A DNA stretch of 64,000 bases from positions 62,001 through 126,000 of the forward strand of contig MAAF01000040.1 in assembly GCA_002163005.1 (NCBI GenBank), read 5' to 3'. The stretch's first letter is position 1, and every line of letters begins with the position of its first letter. The DNA comes from Colwellia psychrerythraea (GTDB lineage Bacteria; Pseudomonadota; Gammaproteobacteria; Enterobacterales; Alteromonadaceae). A model generated the notes under the pieces. It worked only from the letters and a program-made list of their open reading frames with translations, had not been told where the DNA came from and made no database searches. The translations under genes and the position numbers were made by a program. Positions 12,759 to 23,225 of this stretch are shown in pieces.

Positions 12759-13150
12759 GCCATAAGTTTGTACAAGTTAAAGACGTAATGACCACCAACA
12801 ACTATCAATTTGCTGATGGTATGATGACAGTTGCTGAAGGTATTAAATTAGCCAAAGAGCACAACATTAGCGCATTAATTATTAATAAACGTAACGAACA
12901 AGATGAATACGGTTTAGTGATGCTTGCTGATATTGCCAAAGAAGTACTGGCAAAAGATCGTTCTCCAGATCGCGTGAACTTATATGAAATAATGACAAAA
13001 CCATTGGTCAGTGTATTACCTGACATGGATGTAAGATATTGCGCACGATTATTTGAGCGCTTAAGTATTCACCTTGCACCTGTTATTGAAAATAAAAACA
13101 TTATTGGTATGGTTGATTATACCAATATGGTATTTAGCCAAGCGGAATAA
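12755..13150 (+). CDS. CBS domain-containing protein
   Basis: VKDVMTTNNYQFADGMMTVAEGIKLAKEHNISALIIN ... LYEIMTKPLVSVLPDMDVRYCARLFERLSIHLAPVIE. Confidence 0.88.
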   Translation: MSHKFVQVKDVMTTNNYQFADGMMTVAEGIKLAKEHNISALIINKRNEQDEYGLVMLADIAKEVLAKDRSPDRVNLYEIMTKPLVSVLPDMDVRYCARLFERLSIHLAPVIENKNIIGMVDYTNMVFSQAE

Positions 13151-13216
13151 CGCGACCAAAAAGACCCGCTTTTTTAGCACTTACAATTTTCAGTCTACTG
13201 AATAATAGTGTTTGTT

Positions 13217-13284
13217 AAGATTGATAGTTTTCGCAGCATTGTTGCAGTAATAAAGTGACTCAACAATGCGACAACCTCAATCTT
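13217..13284. repeat. Nested inverted repeat in intergenic region
   Basis: Outer arms aagattga/tcaatctt, inner arms gcattgttg/caacaatgc. Confidence 0.5.
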
Positions 13285-13535
13285 ATAGGTCACAAAAACA
13301 ATAGTACTCTTCGCAATCAAATATCAAAATTTGACTGCTAATTTTGCCTGTTCATTTCAATTTTCATACTCTCTTTATAAACAGTCCCAATTAATATTTT
13401 ATCCCAAAGCCCCAAGCCGCCAAAAACGATCTTTTTTGCTATTTATACTCCCTTAATCACAACCACTTAGAGAGAAAATTGGCCATAAAAATTTAGTAGA
13501 TCTTGCTCTTTTGTTGGTTATTTATAGTTATACGG

Positions 13536-13549
13536 TTGATCAAGGTCAA
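13536..13549. promoter_or_regulatory. FNR/Anr-like box upstream of diguanylate cyclase
   Basis: TTGATcaagGTCAA, one mismatch from TTGAT-N4-ATCAA. Confidence 0.5.
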
Positions 13550-13617
13550 CATGACCATGGATAACTTAATTCATAATAATAAAGCTCAGTATTGTTGTAT
13601 CTAAGGGGAGAAATACT

Positions 13618-15660
13618 TTGGAATTTTCTGATGAGGATTTATTTGAACAAGGACCTGTTATTTTATTTACTTGGCAACTTACGCCGGGTTGGCCTGTGCT
13701 AAAAGTAACAAATAATGTTCTACAATTTGGCTACGAACCGGCGGAGTTTTTGTCAAAAAAGTTGTTCTATGCTGACATGGTCCATCCTGACGATTTAGAT
13801 CATATTATCAATGAAATGATGGTTTTCTTAGAGAATGATATCCTTTATTTTGAACAAGATTATCGAATCATTACCAAAAGTGGTGACGTTCGTTGGGTCT
13901 ATGAAAAAACAATATTAAAAACAGACGCTACAGGATTGCCAACTCTCGCTAAAGGTTATCTGCTTGATATAACCGAACGTAAACTGGCAGAGCAAGAGTT
14001 ACGCGAATCCTCAGAAAAATACTACCAATTATTTGATAAAAATAAGGCTATTGAGTTACTAATAGATCCTCATACGCAAAAAATCATCAAAGTAAATGCC
14101 GCGGCTGAAAAATTCTACGGCTATAACAATCAAGAATTTAGTAACTTATCCATCGGTGATATCAATGTGCTGCCTATTGATATTATAGAAGCGGAAATTG
14201 AGTTAGCGCTAAGCGAAAAACGAGATTATTTCAATTTTAAGCACCAGCTTAAAAATGGCGAAATAAGAGATGTTTGTGTCTATTCAGGGCCTTTACTAAT
14301 GGCTGGGCGCAGAGTACTTTATTCAATTATCCACGATATTACCGATCAACGTCAGGCAGAGAGAGCTCTTTTACAAAGCGAGCAAAAATTCCGCTCATTT
14401 ATCGAAACCACCTCAGAAGGATTTTTAATTCTTACGCCACAATTACAGATTAATTTTTCTAATACGGCTATCTGCCAACTAGCAGGTTATTCTTTATCTG
14501 AAATGAGGGGGAAATCTGTATTAGTCTTCGTCACCCCAGAATCACGTATTCAATTACGCCAACAGCTGAGTATGGCTCGTTCCCACTCACACCTAGCCGC
14601 CGAATTAACCTTAAAACACAAAAATGGTCATCACGTATTTATTCGATACAAGGCTACAGTAATGGCTGATGGTAGCGGTTTTTTTACTTATATCACTGAT
14701 ATTACTGAACGAAGACTAAAAGAAGTAGAGCTAAAAACATTAACCAGTGCAGTAAAGCATAGTGCCAGCTCAATTATTATCACTGATAAAAATGGCATTA
14801 TTGAATACGTTAATCCCCGCTTTTGTGTGGTTACTGGTTACAGCGAGCAAGAAGTAATTGGTAAGACACCAAGCTTAATCAGCACAAAAAACACACGAAA
14901 GGAACTTCATATCGAATTATGGAAAACAATTCTTGCAGGTGATGATTGGCACGGTGAAACCTACAACTGTACCAAAAGCGGTGAATTTTATTGGTCGATG
15001 ATGTCAATTTCACCGATTATGAATGAAGATGGAGAAATATGTCAGTTTGTTAGTGTTAGTCAGGATATCACTGAACATAAATCCAAACATTTAAAGATGG
15101 AAGAATTAGCCCTCAGAGATCCCTTAACAGGTTTAGCTAATCGCCGTTTGTTTGACGACCGCCTTAACCAAGCTATTCAAATAATCAACTATCAAAATAG
15201 AAATGGTATTGGGATTATTATGCTCGATCTTGATCATTTTAAAGCTATTAATGATACCTATGGCCATGACGTAGGTGATTTAATATTAAAAGAAGTCGCA
15301 CGGAAATTACTCTTGTCTACTCGCAAAGAGGATACCGTATCTCGTTTTGGTGGCGATGAGTTTATAATACTGTTACAGGAAGTCAGTATAATATCTGACG
15401 CTCAGCGGGTGGCGGAAAATATTCTTCAGTCATTATCAGAGCCTATTGATGTAGGTGAACATACTTTTTCAATCACGTGTAGTTTGGGGGTTTGTCTTGC
15501 ACCTCAAGATGGCTGTATTTCAACTCAACTATTAAAAGCCGCAGACCTTGCCTTATATCAGGCAAAAATAGCGGGCCGTAATAACATACAATTTTATAAC
15601 ACTGATATGCAGCAATTGAGCGAGAGCAAAAAACACTCAGAACAAATAACCTCTTCATAA
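13618..15660 (+). CDS. Multi-PAS diguanylate cyclase (GGDEF)
   Basis: Several PAS/PAC repeats then DPLTGLANRRLFDDRL and SRFGGDEFIILL; TTG start. Confidence 0.9.
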   Translation: MEFSDEDLFEQGPVILFTWQLTPGWPVLKVTNNVLQFGYEPAEFLSKKLFYADMVHPDDLDHIINEMMVFLENDILYFEQDYRIITKSGDVRWVYEKTILKTDATGLPTLAKGYLLDITERKLAEQELRESSEKYYQLFDKNKAIELLIDPHTQKIIKVNAAAEKFYGYNNQEFSNLSIGDINVLPIDIIEAEIELALSEKRDYFNFKHQLKNGEIRDVCVYSGPLLMAGRRVLYSIIHDITDQRQAERALLQSEQKFRSFIETTSEGFLILTPQLQINFSNTAICQLAGYSLSEMRGKSVLVFVTPESRIQLRQQLSMARSHSHLAAELTLKHKNGHHVFIRYKATVMADGSGFFTYITDITERRLKEVELKTLTSAVKHSASSIIITDKNGIIEYVNPRFCVVTGYSEQEVIGKTPSLISTKNTRKELHIELWKTILAGDDWHGETYNCTKSGEFYWSMMSISPIMNEDGEICQFVSVSQDITEHKSKHLKMEELALRDPLTGLANRRLFDDRLNQAIQIINYQNRNGIGIIMLDLDHFKAINDTYGHDVGDLILKEVARKLLLSTRKEDTVSRFGGDEFIILLQEVSIISDAQRVAENILQSLSEPIDVGEHTFSITCSLGVCLAPQDGCISTQLLKAADLALYQAKIAGRNNIQFYNTDMQQLSESKKHSEQITSS

Positions 15661-15724
15661 CAATAGCATTATGTGTTCAATTTTTCACTTTACTATACCA
15701 AGGTTAAAGTTTACCTGGGCTATT

Positions 15725-16180
15725 TCAATCGACATAAAGGGAAAGCTTTAATCGAGGTATTTCTATTGCAGGACAGCGGTTTATAATCATAGTAATACCG
15801 CTTTCTAACGCTAATAATTCAGCTTTTACCTCAGTTACCCCGAGTTGTGTCCATATACAAAAAATATTAGCTTGTTTAGCCTCAACAACTATATTGTACA
15901 GATACTTAGACTGGCGAAACACGTCAAGCATATCGATAGGAATTGGTACGTCGCCTAAACAACCATAAACCTTTTGCCCCAATATTGTTGTTCCCGCAAG
16001 AAGTGGGTTGATAGGGAAAACTTGATAACCTTCATTCATTAAAAAAGCCATCACTTTATAACTATCGCGCTCTGGTTTTGAGCTAGCCCCGATTAAGGCA
16101 ATAGTTTTAACCTTTTTTAACGTGTCAATAACCTTACGATCTTCAAGATCATACCTATCATGAATAAGCTCAGTACTCAC
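15725..16180 (-). CDS. CoA-binding domain protein
   Basis: VKTIALIGASSKPERDSYKVMAFLMNEGYQVFPINPLLAGTTILGQKVYGCLGDVP; GTG start 16178-16180 abuts the enoyl-CoA hydratase stop. Confidence 0.82.
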   Translation of the reverse strand: MSTELIHDRYDLEDRKVIDTLKKVKTIALIGASSKPERDSYKVMAFLMNEGYQVFPINPLLAGTTILGQKVYGCLGDVPIPIDMLDVFRQSKYLYNIVVEAKQANIFCIWTQLGVTEVKAELLALESGITMIINRCPAIEIPRLKLSLYVD

Positions 16181-16181
16181 A

Positions 16182-16994
16182 TTAAAGTCCTTGCCATTGT
16201 GGTGCTCTTTTATCAAAAAAGGCACTAACACCTTCTTCACATTCATCAGACAACATAGCATGTAACATAGCATGACTTGCTGAAATGTAGGCTTTTTCGA
16301 TAGGCTCTTCAATTTGATGATAGAAGGCAAGTTTGCCTGAGTGAATACCAACCGCTGATTTTTGCGCTATTTTATTGGCTAACTTTTCAGTTTCATTTTT
16401 TAAGTCTGCTATTTTAACTACCTTATTGACCAATCCGAAACGCATAGCGTCTTCTGCACTGAACATATCACCTGTTAATGCTATCTCCATCGCATGTTTA
16501 CGGTGCATGTTGCGGCCTATGCCTACCAGCGGAGTGGTACAGAATGTACCTATATTTACACCTGGTGCGCAAAATTTAGCTTGGTCTTGAGTAACAGCTA
16601 AATCACACATAGATACTAACTGACAGCCCGCCGCGCTTGCCGTGCCTTGTACACAAGCAATAATTGCTTTAGGAGATTTAATGAGTGACATCATCAGTTG
16701 TGTGCAGTCATCTAAAACAGCTTTGACTCGTTTAGCATTATCAGGTTCACAGTTTTCTTTTCTGCCTGACATTTCTTTTAAATCATGACCCGCTGAAAAA
16801 ACACCACCTTCGCCCGTTATAACAATGACCCGAATATCATCATTTTCACTCGCTTCGCTTATATGCGCATGTAAAGCCCTTAACATAGCTGAAGATAACG
16901 GGTTTCTTTCTTTAGGACGATTCATAGATAACCAAAGCACATGATTATTAGTATTTGTTAAAACATAAGGCTGATTTTCATTAGTTAGAGTCAT
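16182..16994 (-). CDS. Enoyl-CoA hydratase/isomerase family protein
   Basis: GEGGVFSAGHDLKEMSGR, VQGTASAAGCQLVSMCDLAV. Confidence 0.9.
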   Translation of the reverse strand: MTLTNENQPYVLTNTNNHVLWLSMNRPKERNPLSSAMLRALHAHISEASENDDIRVIVITGEGGVFSAGHDLKEMSGRKENCEPDNAKRVKAVLDDCTQLMMSLIKSPKAIIACVQGTASAAGCQLVSMCDLAVTQDQAKFCAPGVNIGTFCTTPLVGIGRNMHRKHAMEIALTGDMFSAEDAMRFGLVNKVVKIADLKNETEKLANKIAQKSAVGIHSGKLAFYHQIEEPIEKAYISASHAMLHAMLSDECEEGVSAFFDKRAPQWQGL

Positions 16995-17250
16995 GACATT
17001 CCTATTTATGATAATTATTCCATGTTGTTACTTAGCACTATATTTGAAGCTATATTTAAAACGAAGCGTGATTTGTATCACTTTAAAACACATTACCATA
17101 CATAACTTTCACTTTCATTGAATAGAGCAATCAGTCCAAATGAGTATTTATAATAACCTACATGGTCTCATTGAATTTCACGACAAAAGCTAATAGCTCA
17201 TCAAATTCTTTTACTGTTTCACGCAGGAAACCAATAATAAAGTAGTCAGG

Positions 17251-17742
17251 CTACCCGATAAAGTCTTCTAAAAACCATGCTGCAAACTCATGTCGTCCTT
17301 CTACACTTGCTTTACTATAGATTACAGAAGCTTGTTGTCTTACAGTCTTTTCTTTAGTATTCCTAACGCCACTTATTTCCTTAAAACTGAGCCCCTTCAG
17401 TAATAACATGGCAACTTCTTGCTCACTAGGCGTTAAGACCCATTGTTCAAACTGTGTATGGATAACATTGCTATATTCATGACGAGCACTTTTCATTTCT
17501 TGTGAAATATCTTTCAACTTATTATCTGAAAATGCTAACTCTTGTTTTAACTGAATAGTATTTAATGTGCGAGAACGAATATCCCTAATTAAAAACAATG
17601 CACCAAAACCTGAAACTATGACAATGAGACTTTCGGAAACAATATGCCAATTTGGCACGCCTAACGATATATCTGTGATCACATCAGAAAAATTTAATAA
17701 CATGATTATTATCAAAACCAACAGTATAACTTTATCCTTCAT
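17251..17742 (-). CDS. Membrane-anchored LuxR-type HTH regulator
   Basis: Two N-terminal TM segments; LTPSEQEVAMLLLKGLSFKEISGVRNTKEKTVRQQASVIYSKASVEGRHEFAAWFLED. Confidence 0.82.
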   Translation of the reverse strand: MKDKVILLVLIIIMLLNFSDVITDISLGVPNWHIVSESLIVIVSGFGALFLIRDIRSRTLNTIQLKQELAFSDNKLKDISQEMKSARHEYSNVIHTQFEQWVLTPSEQEVAMLLLKGLSFKEISGVRNTKEKTVRQQASVIYSKASVEGRHEFAAWFLEDFIG

Positions 17743-17902
17743 AAAACCTCTTTAAAATCAGACCATTGAGAAGTCAATGGACATATGTACCATACGTAAG
17801 AATAAGTATAATTTCATTAGGTTACGACCTATGTCCGATGACCTAGCATGTCAATTTAGTAATAATTACGCTACAAAATTTAATTACCACTGAACTTATT
17901 AT

Positions 17903-18979
17903 ATGCCGTTTTTACTGCTAAAAAAAACACCAAATGTTTTTACCAACAACTTTGTAATATTATATTTGTTTTTTATTGCGCTATGTCAAATACCATCAGT
18001 ATTCGCTTTTGAGAAAAAAGAAATTATTGAGCTATCTGTACTGGGTGATTTTGAAATTAAATTTTCAACAATAGAAAAAGAGACATTCAAAGTCGGTCAA
18101 AATTTAATTGGAGAAGTAACCTACAAGCCTGGGGAGAACTATTCTGTTGTACTTCCGTTTGATATTCAAAAAGTTACTTACCATATAAAAAATGGCAGCT
18201 ATGTAGAACTCAGTGAAACCATTGCTACTGTTGAAGGATATGATGTCCATCACTTTCTCGACGAGTTTGAGTCAGCTAAAATAATACTGGAAGCTTCAGA
18301 AAATCATTTTCAAACCAATAAAGCTTATTTTGAGAATAAAACGATAAAAAGCACCCAATGGATTGAAATTACCAAAAACTACTTCAAAGCTAAATTAAAT
18401 TTTGAACATTTCCAACATAAAATGTCTCTTTTACATATTGATAAAAATGAAAAAATCACGCTTATTAGCCCTCAAAATGGGATAGTAAAAATACCTAGTT
18501 TTCAGAATATAAAGTCAGAAGGAGATCTTGCTTTTGATGTTATAAGTACTAATTCGGTGAAAGTAAAGATCACTACACCTCTGTCCTACGCTGCCAACTT
18601 ATCCCATTTTTTTATGTCATCGTCTTGTGAGCTTGAAATTAACAGCTTTGAAAGTATTGTCGATAAGTATCACCAAACAGTATGGGCTTCCCCAAAGTCT
18701 GAACAGTGTAAATTAACACTTGGTCAATCGGTAAAGCTTACCCCCATGCTCAACTTTGTTGGTTATAAAGTCCCCAAAAAATCACTTTTTGAGCTCAATG
18801 ACAAAGACTATATTGCCATAAGATCTGAAGATAAAGTGTCACTAATTTCTATCATTATTGTTGGGGCAAACAATAATGAGTATTACGTTACCGCTAAAGA
18901 GGATATCAGTAATAAGAAAGCACTTGTTAGTTCCGTAAGTATCCTTCAGGGAAAATTACTTGAGTTAGGGGGTGAGTAA
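17903..18979 (+). CDS. Periplasmic adaptor-like (HlyD/MFP) protein, divergent
   Basis: Signal-like N-terminus, LISPQNGIVKIPSFQNIKSEGDLAFDVI; immediately precedes RND pump. Confidence 0.65.
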   Translation: MPFLLLKKTPNVFTNNFVILYLFFIALCQIPSVFAFEKKEIIELSVLGDFEIKFSTIEKETFKVGQNLIGEVTYKPGENYSVVLPFDIQKVTYHIKNGSYVELSETIATVEGYDVHHFLDEFESAKIILEASENHFQTNKAYFENKTIKSTQWIEITKNYFKAKLNFEHFQHKMSLLHIDKNEKITLISPQNGIVKIPSFQNIKSEGDLAFDVISTNSVKVKITTPLSYAANLSHFFMSSSCELEINSFESIVDKYHQTVWASPKSEQCKLTLGQSVKLTPMLNFVGYKVPKKSLFELNDKDYIAIRSEDKVSLISIIIVGANNNEYYVTAKEDISNKKALVSSVSILQGKLLELGGE

Positions 18980-21900
18980 ATGCTGAACTTCCTTATTAAA
19001 TTTTCTCTCACTCAACGCTTGTTTGTCTGTATCTTTGTGGTAATTACCCTATTGGTCGGTGCTAAGTCTTGGTTAAATATACCTATAGATGCCTTTCCAG
19101 AGATATCACCTACACAAGTTAAAATTGTGCTTAAGTTACCTGGAATGAATGCCTTAGAGATTGAATCTCAAGTAACACGAGTGATTGAAACAGAATTACT
19201 CGGTATACCATCACAAGAAATGCTTCGGTCAACAACAAAGTATGCAATCACGGACATCACGATTGATTTTGAAGAGGGAACTGACATTTATTGGGCAAGA
19301 CAACAGGTAAATGAGCGCTTGGTAAACATTCTCCCTTCCCTACCTTCAAACATAAGTGGCGGTATGGCGCCAATGAGCACACCATTAAGTGAAGTGTTTA
19401 TGTTTACTGTAGAGAACCCTACTTTGTCACTCACACAAAGAAGAGAGCTATTAGATTGGCACATTCGCCCATTATTACGAACGGTTTCAGGTGTCGCGGA
19501 TGTAAATAGTTTAGGCGGCTTTGTTAAAGCTTATGAAATAACACCTGATATATTGCTAATGCAACAATACAACATTTCTTTTAACGAGTTAGAAACGGCT
19601 ATAACAGCCACAAACCAAAATGGGGGCGTTGGTCGTCTGGTAAAAGGTAATGATACCTTAATACTTAGAACGGAAGGTAAATTTGAAAACATTGATTCAT
19701 TAAAAAATGTAGTGATAAAAACAACTAAAAATAAGGTCATTAAATTACACAATATAGCGACGATATCGATAGGTAGTTTAACGCGTTATGGTGCTGTTTC
19801 TAAAAATGGTGAAGAAGCGGTCCAAGGTTTAATTATCGCGTTAAAAAACAGTAATACCGCTAAGGTAGTTGAGAATGTAAAAAGTAAGCTGAAAACTATA
19901 GAGGCATCTTTACCTACAGGGACAAAGATCAACGTTTTCTATGACAGATCTAACCTTATCAATACGGCAATTAATACCATCACCAATGCATTAAGCCAAG
20001 CCGTTATATTGGTCATCGTGTTACTTGCCATTTTTCTAGGTGATATTCGCTCATCATTAGTGGTTGCACTTTCTTTACCAATGTCAGCATTAATTACCTT
20101 TATACTGATGAAAGAATTTGATTTATCCGCTAATTTAATGAGTTTAGGCGGGCTAGTAATCGCTATAGGCATGTTAGTCGACTCTTCTGTAGTTATCGTT
20201 GAAAACATTGTAAATAGACTATCAAGTAATCAACATTTACCTCGGTTACATGTCATATATCGTGCTTGCAAAGAAGTCGCAACCCCCGTATTTTCTGGCA
20301 CAATTATTATCATTATAGTCTTCTCACCTTTACTCATGCTCTCTGGCTTAGAAGGTAAATTATTTACCCCTGTTGCCCTTACCATTGTTTTTGCTATGTT
20401 AAGCGCACTGCTTCTCTCCCTGACTATTATTCCAATATTAGCGTCCTTATTATTAAAAAATGAGCCTGTAAAACAACCAAAACTAGTCACTTTATTACAG
20501 TGTTTTTATTCAAGAACACTGCGTAAAACGATTGAAAAGCCTTTAGTAATAGTTGCGCTGTCAATAAGTACTTTCATCGTTAGTATTATACTTTTTCAAG
20601 GGTTAGGTAAAAGCTTTATGCCGGTACTTGATGAGGGCGACATCATCGTTCAGCTCGAAAAATCTCCTAGTATCTCTTTGGCTTCGTCTGTTGATATAGA
20701 TGAACAAATTGAGAAAGCGCTTTTAAAAAGTACGCCTGAAATAATTCAGATTGTCGCTCGCACAGGTTCAGATGAGCTCGGCCTAGACCCAATGGGGTTA
20801 AACGAGACCGATGTATTTATGGAATTAGCACCAAAGTCAATATGGCGCTTTGACACTAAAACCGAGCTTATTGAGGATATTCGCAACACACTTGCCAACT
20901 ATCCTGGCATGAATATAGGTTTCACTCAGCCAATTCAAATGCGCGTATCAGAAATGCTAACCGGTGGCACTGGAGATATTTCTATCAAAGTCTTTGGCAA
21001 TGACATTGCCAAACTAACCTCCCTTGCTGAAGAAATTTCAGCTTTGGCGAATAAAGTTCAAGGCGCTTCAGATGTGCAGATGGCCTTAATTGAAGGGGGG
21101 AAATACGTAAATATTAAACTTATTCCTGAAGTAGCAAGTCAGTTCGGTTTATCCACCCAAGCCTTAAGTCATTACTTGAAATATCAATTAGAAGGATTGA
21201 AAATTTCATCCTTACTTGATGGAAATCATGCTATTCCTATCGTATTCAATCGCGCAAAAAACACAGCATCAACTGCTGATGAAATATCGTCCATTCATGC
21301 ACTGAAACAAAAGCTAATTTTAATGCCTAGTAACGTTTTACTCCCCCTTGGACAAGTTGCCAATATCAGTATGAAAAATGGTCCACTATTAATTGAAAGG
21401 GAAAAAGGGAACCGATTTTCCTCGGTAAGTGCAAATGTTGTTAACAGAGACGTTGTGAGCTTTGTTGATGAATTAAACATGAAAATACAGAATGAAATAA
21501 CACTACCTAGTGGCTATACTTTAACCTTTGGCGGTGAGTTTGAAAGTCAGCAACGCGCGACAAAAAATTTATTATTATTAATTCCTATCGCGCTTATTTT
21601 GATCTTTATAATATTGTTCACCACCTTTAATTCCCTTTCTAAATCGAGCCTGATTATTGCCAATATCCCGTTTGCCTTAATGGGAGGCGTTATTGCGCTC
21701 TATGTGAGTAACGAATATTTATCCGTACCTGCTTCCGTTGGCTTTATTGCATTGCTCGGTGTTGCGGTACTAAACGGTATTGTGATGATAAGTTATTTTG
21801 AACAAACCAAACAGTTTGCCGAGAGTTTGCATAACCGGATTATTGACGGTGCAAAGCGCCGACTTAGACCTGTTTTAATGACAGCAACCACAGCAATGTT

Positions 21901-22054
21901 TGGTTTATTACCCTTAGTTTTTGCAACGGGTCCTGGCGCAGAAATTCAAAAACCATTAGCTATTGTTGTTATCGGCGGCTTAATAACATCAACCATCACC
22001 ACCCTATATCTATTACCACTGTTTTACTGCTGGCTGGAGAAACGAAATGCCTGA
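18980..22054 (+). CDS. CusA/CzcA family RND transporter (second system)
   Basis: LNIPIDAFPEISPTQVKIVLKLPGMNALEIESQVT; GGLVIAIGMLVDSSVVIVENIVNRL. Confidence 0.92.
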   Translation: MLNFLIKFSLTQRLFVCIFVVITLLVGAKSWLNIPIDAFPEISPTQVKIVLKLPGMNALEIESQVTRVIETELLGIPSQEMLRSTTKYAITDITIDFEEGTDIYWARQQVNERLVNILPSLPSNISGGMAPMSTPLSEVFMFTVENPTLSLTQRRELLDWHIRPLLRTVSGVADVNSLGGFVKAYEITPDILLMQQYNISFNELETAITATNQNGGVGRLVKGNDTLILRTEGKFENIDSLKNVVIKTTKNKVIKLHNIATISIGSLTRYGAVSKNGEEAVQGLIIALKNSNTAKVVENVKSKLKTIEASLPTGTKINVFYDRSNLINTAINTITNALSQAVILVIVLLAIFLGDIRSSLVVALSLPMSALITFILMKEFDLSANLMSLGGLVIAIGMLVDSSVVIVENIVNRLSSNQHLPRLHVIYRACKEVATPVFSGTIIIIIVFSPLLMLSGLEGKLFTPVALTIVFAMLSALLLSLTIIPILASLLLKNEPVKQPKLVTLLQCFYSRTLRKTIEKPLVIVALSISTFIVSIILFQGLGKSFMPVLDEGDIIVQLEKSPSISLASSVDIDEQIEKALLKSTPEIIQIVARTGSDELGLDPMGLNETDVFMELAPKSIWRFDTKTELIEDIRNTLANYPGMNIGFTQPIQMRVSEMLTGGTGDISIKVFGNDIAKLTSLAEEISALANKVQGASDVQMALIEGGKYVNIKLIPEVASQFGLSTQALSHYLKYQLEGLKISSLLDGNHAIPIVFNRAKNTASTADEISSIHALKQKLILMPSNVLLPLGQVANISMKNGPLLIEREKGNRFSSVSANVVNRDVVSFVDELNMKIQNEITLPSGYTLTFGGEFESQQRATKNLLLLIPIALILIFIILFTTFNSLSKSSLIIANIPFALMGGVIALYVSNEYLSVPASVGFIALLGVAVLNGIVMISYFEQTKQFAESLHNRIIDGAKRRLRPVLMTATTAMFGLLPLVFATGPGAEIQKPLAIVVIGGLITSTITTLYLLPLFYCWLEKRNA

Positions 22055-22349
22055 ACAAGTAATATTTACGTTAAATGTACCAACGGATTTAAAAGATGAT
22101 GTCGTTGATAAATTAATCACCTTTTCGAGCATTACCGGATTTAATTTAAAAACGATAAATGGCTACAGCAAAGAACATAGTCAATTTGATATCACTGAAC
22201 AAGTTGAAGGCTATAGAGCTTTTTATCAAATCGAGGTACTGATACCTTTAAAAGATATTAAACAACTTAAGGCAAATCTCAATCCTATTTGCCAACCTGC
22301 CAAGTTAAAGTATTGGCTTACACCCGTTATAGAAAATGCACACTTTTAA
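22047..22349 (+). CDS. DUF3240 family protein
   Basis: About 100 aa, overlaps the RND stop; this family commonly follows CzcA genes. Confidence 0.7.
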   Translation: MPEQVIFTLNVPTDLKDDVVDKLITFSSITGFNLKTINGYSKEHSQFDITEQVEGYRAFYQIEVLIPLKDIKQLKANLNPICQPAKLKYWLTPVIENAHF

Positions 22350-22377
22350 CCCTATAGAAAATAAAAGAGAGGTTGAT

Positions 22378-23097
22378 ATGAATATCAAAAGAGAACAGGT
22401 TTTCGTATGGAGTGGTAAAATTAGACTTTTTCATTGGATAAATGTTATCGCCATTTTATTACTCATTGTTATTGGTGTTGTCATATTGAATGGCAAACTT
22501 TTTGGCGTAAGCACTGACGGAAAAGTGCTATTAAAAACAATACACGTGATCGTTGGTTATGTTTTTGCTGCAAACTTAATTTTTCGTTTAATCATTGCTT
22601 TTATTGGTAAAACATATGAAAGATGGGGCAAAATGTTACCTTTTAACAAAGGTTTTACTGAGGAATTAATTGAGTTTACCCAACAAAAAAGACTAGCGTA
22701 CAAGGGGCATAACCCAGCAGGTAAACTAATGGTATTAGCTCTGTTATCATTAATGAGTGTTCAAATGATTTCAGGTCTTGTCATCGCTGGTACTGATATT
22801 TATTACCCTCCTTTTGGTAACTATTTCACCCAGAACATCGCTATTGATAAAGACAATTTAGCGGTGATAAAACCTTATTCAAAAGAAAATATCGATGAGG
22901 TCTCTTATCAAGCAATGAGAGATTTTCGAAAACCCTTTATTACCGCGCATGTGTATTCTTTTTACTGCCTTTTATTTCTTATTCCATTGCATATTATCGG
23001 GGTCCTTGTTGCTGAAAGGCGAGAACGAAGCGCTATTGTTTCTGCGATGTTCAATGGTTATAAATATCTCCCTAAAGATGAGACAGCTGACCACTAG
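22378..23097 (+). CDS. Cytochrome b561/b6-type membrane protein
   Basis: VWSGKIRLFHWINVIAILLLIVIGVV; His-containing TM helices (TIHVIVGY, AHVYSFYCLLFLIPLHIIG). Confidence 0.8.
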   Translation: MNIKREQVFVWSGKIRLFHWINVIAILLLIVIGVVILNGKLFGVSTDGKVLLKTIHVIVGYVFAANLIFRLIIAFIGKTYERWGKMLPFNKGFTEELIEFTQQKRLAYKGHNPAGKLMVLALLSLMSVQMISGLVIAGTDIYYPPFGNYFTQNIAIDKDNLAVIKPYSKENIDEVSYQAMRDFRKPFITAHVYSFYCLLFLIPLHIIGVLVAERRERSAIVSAMFNGYKYLPKDETADH

Positions 23098-23225
23098 ACA
23101 TAGCAGGTAAATACTGGCAATGCTCACTACAAAAATCGAATAATCAAAGTAGTGGGCATATCAAACGAGTTGTTAGCTAATAAAGAAAAATGATTTTGTA
23201 CCTAATTAATATTAACCAATAAGAA

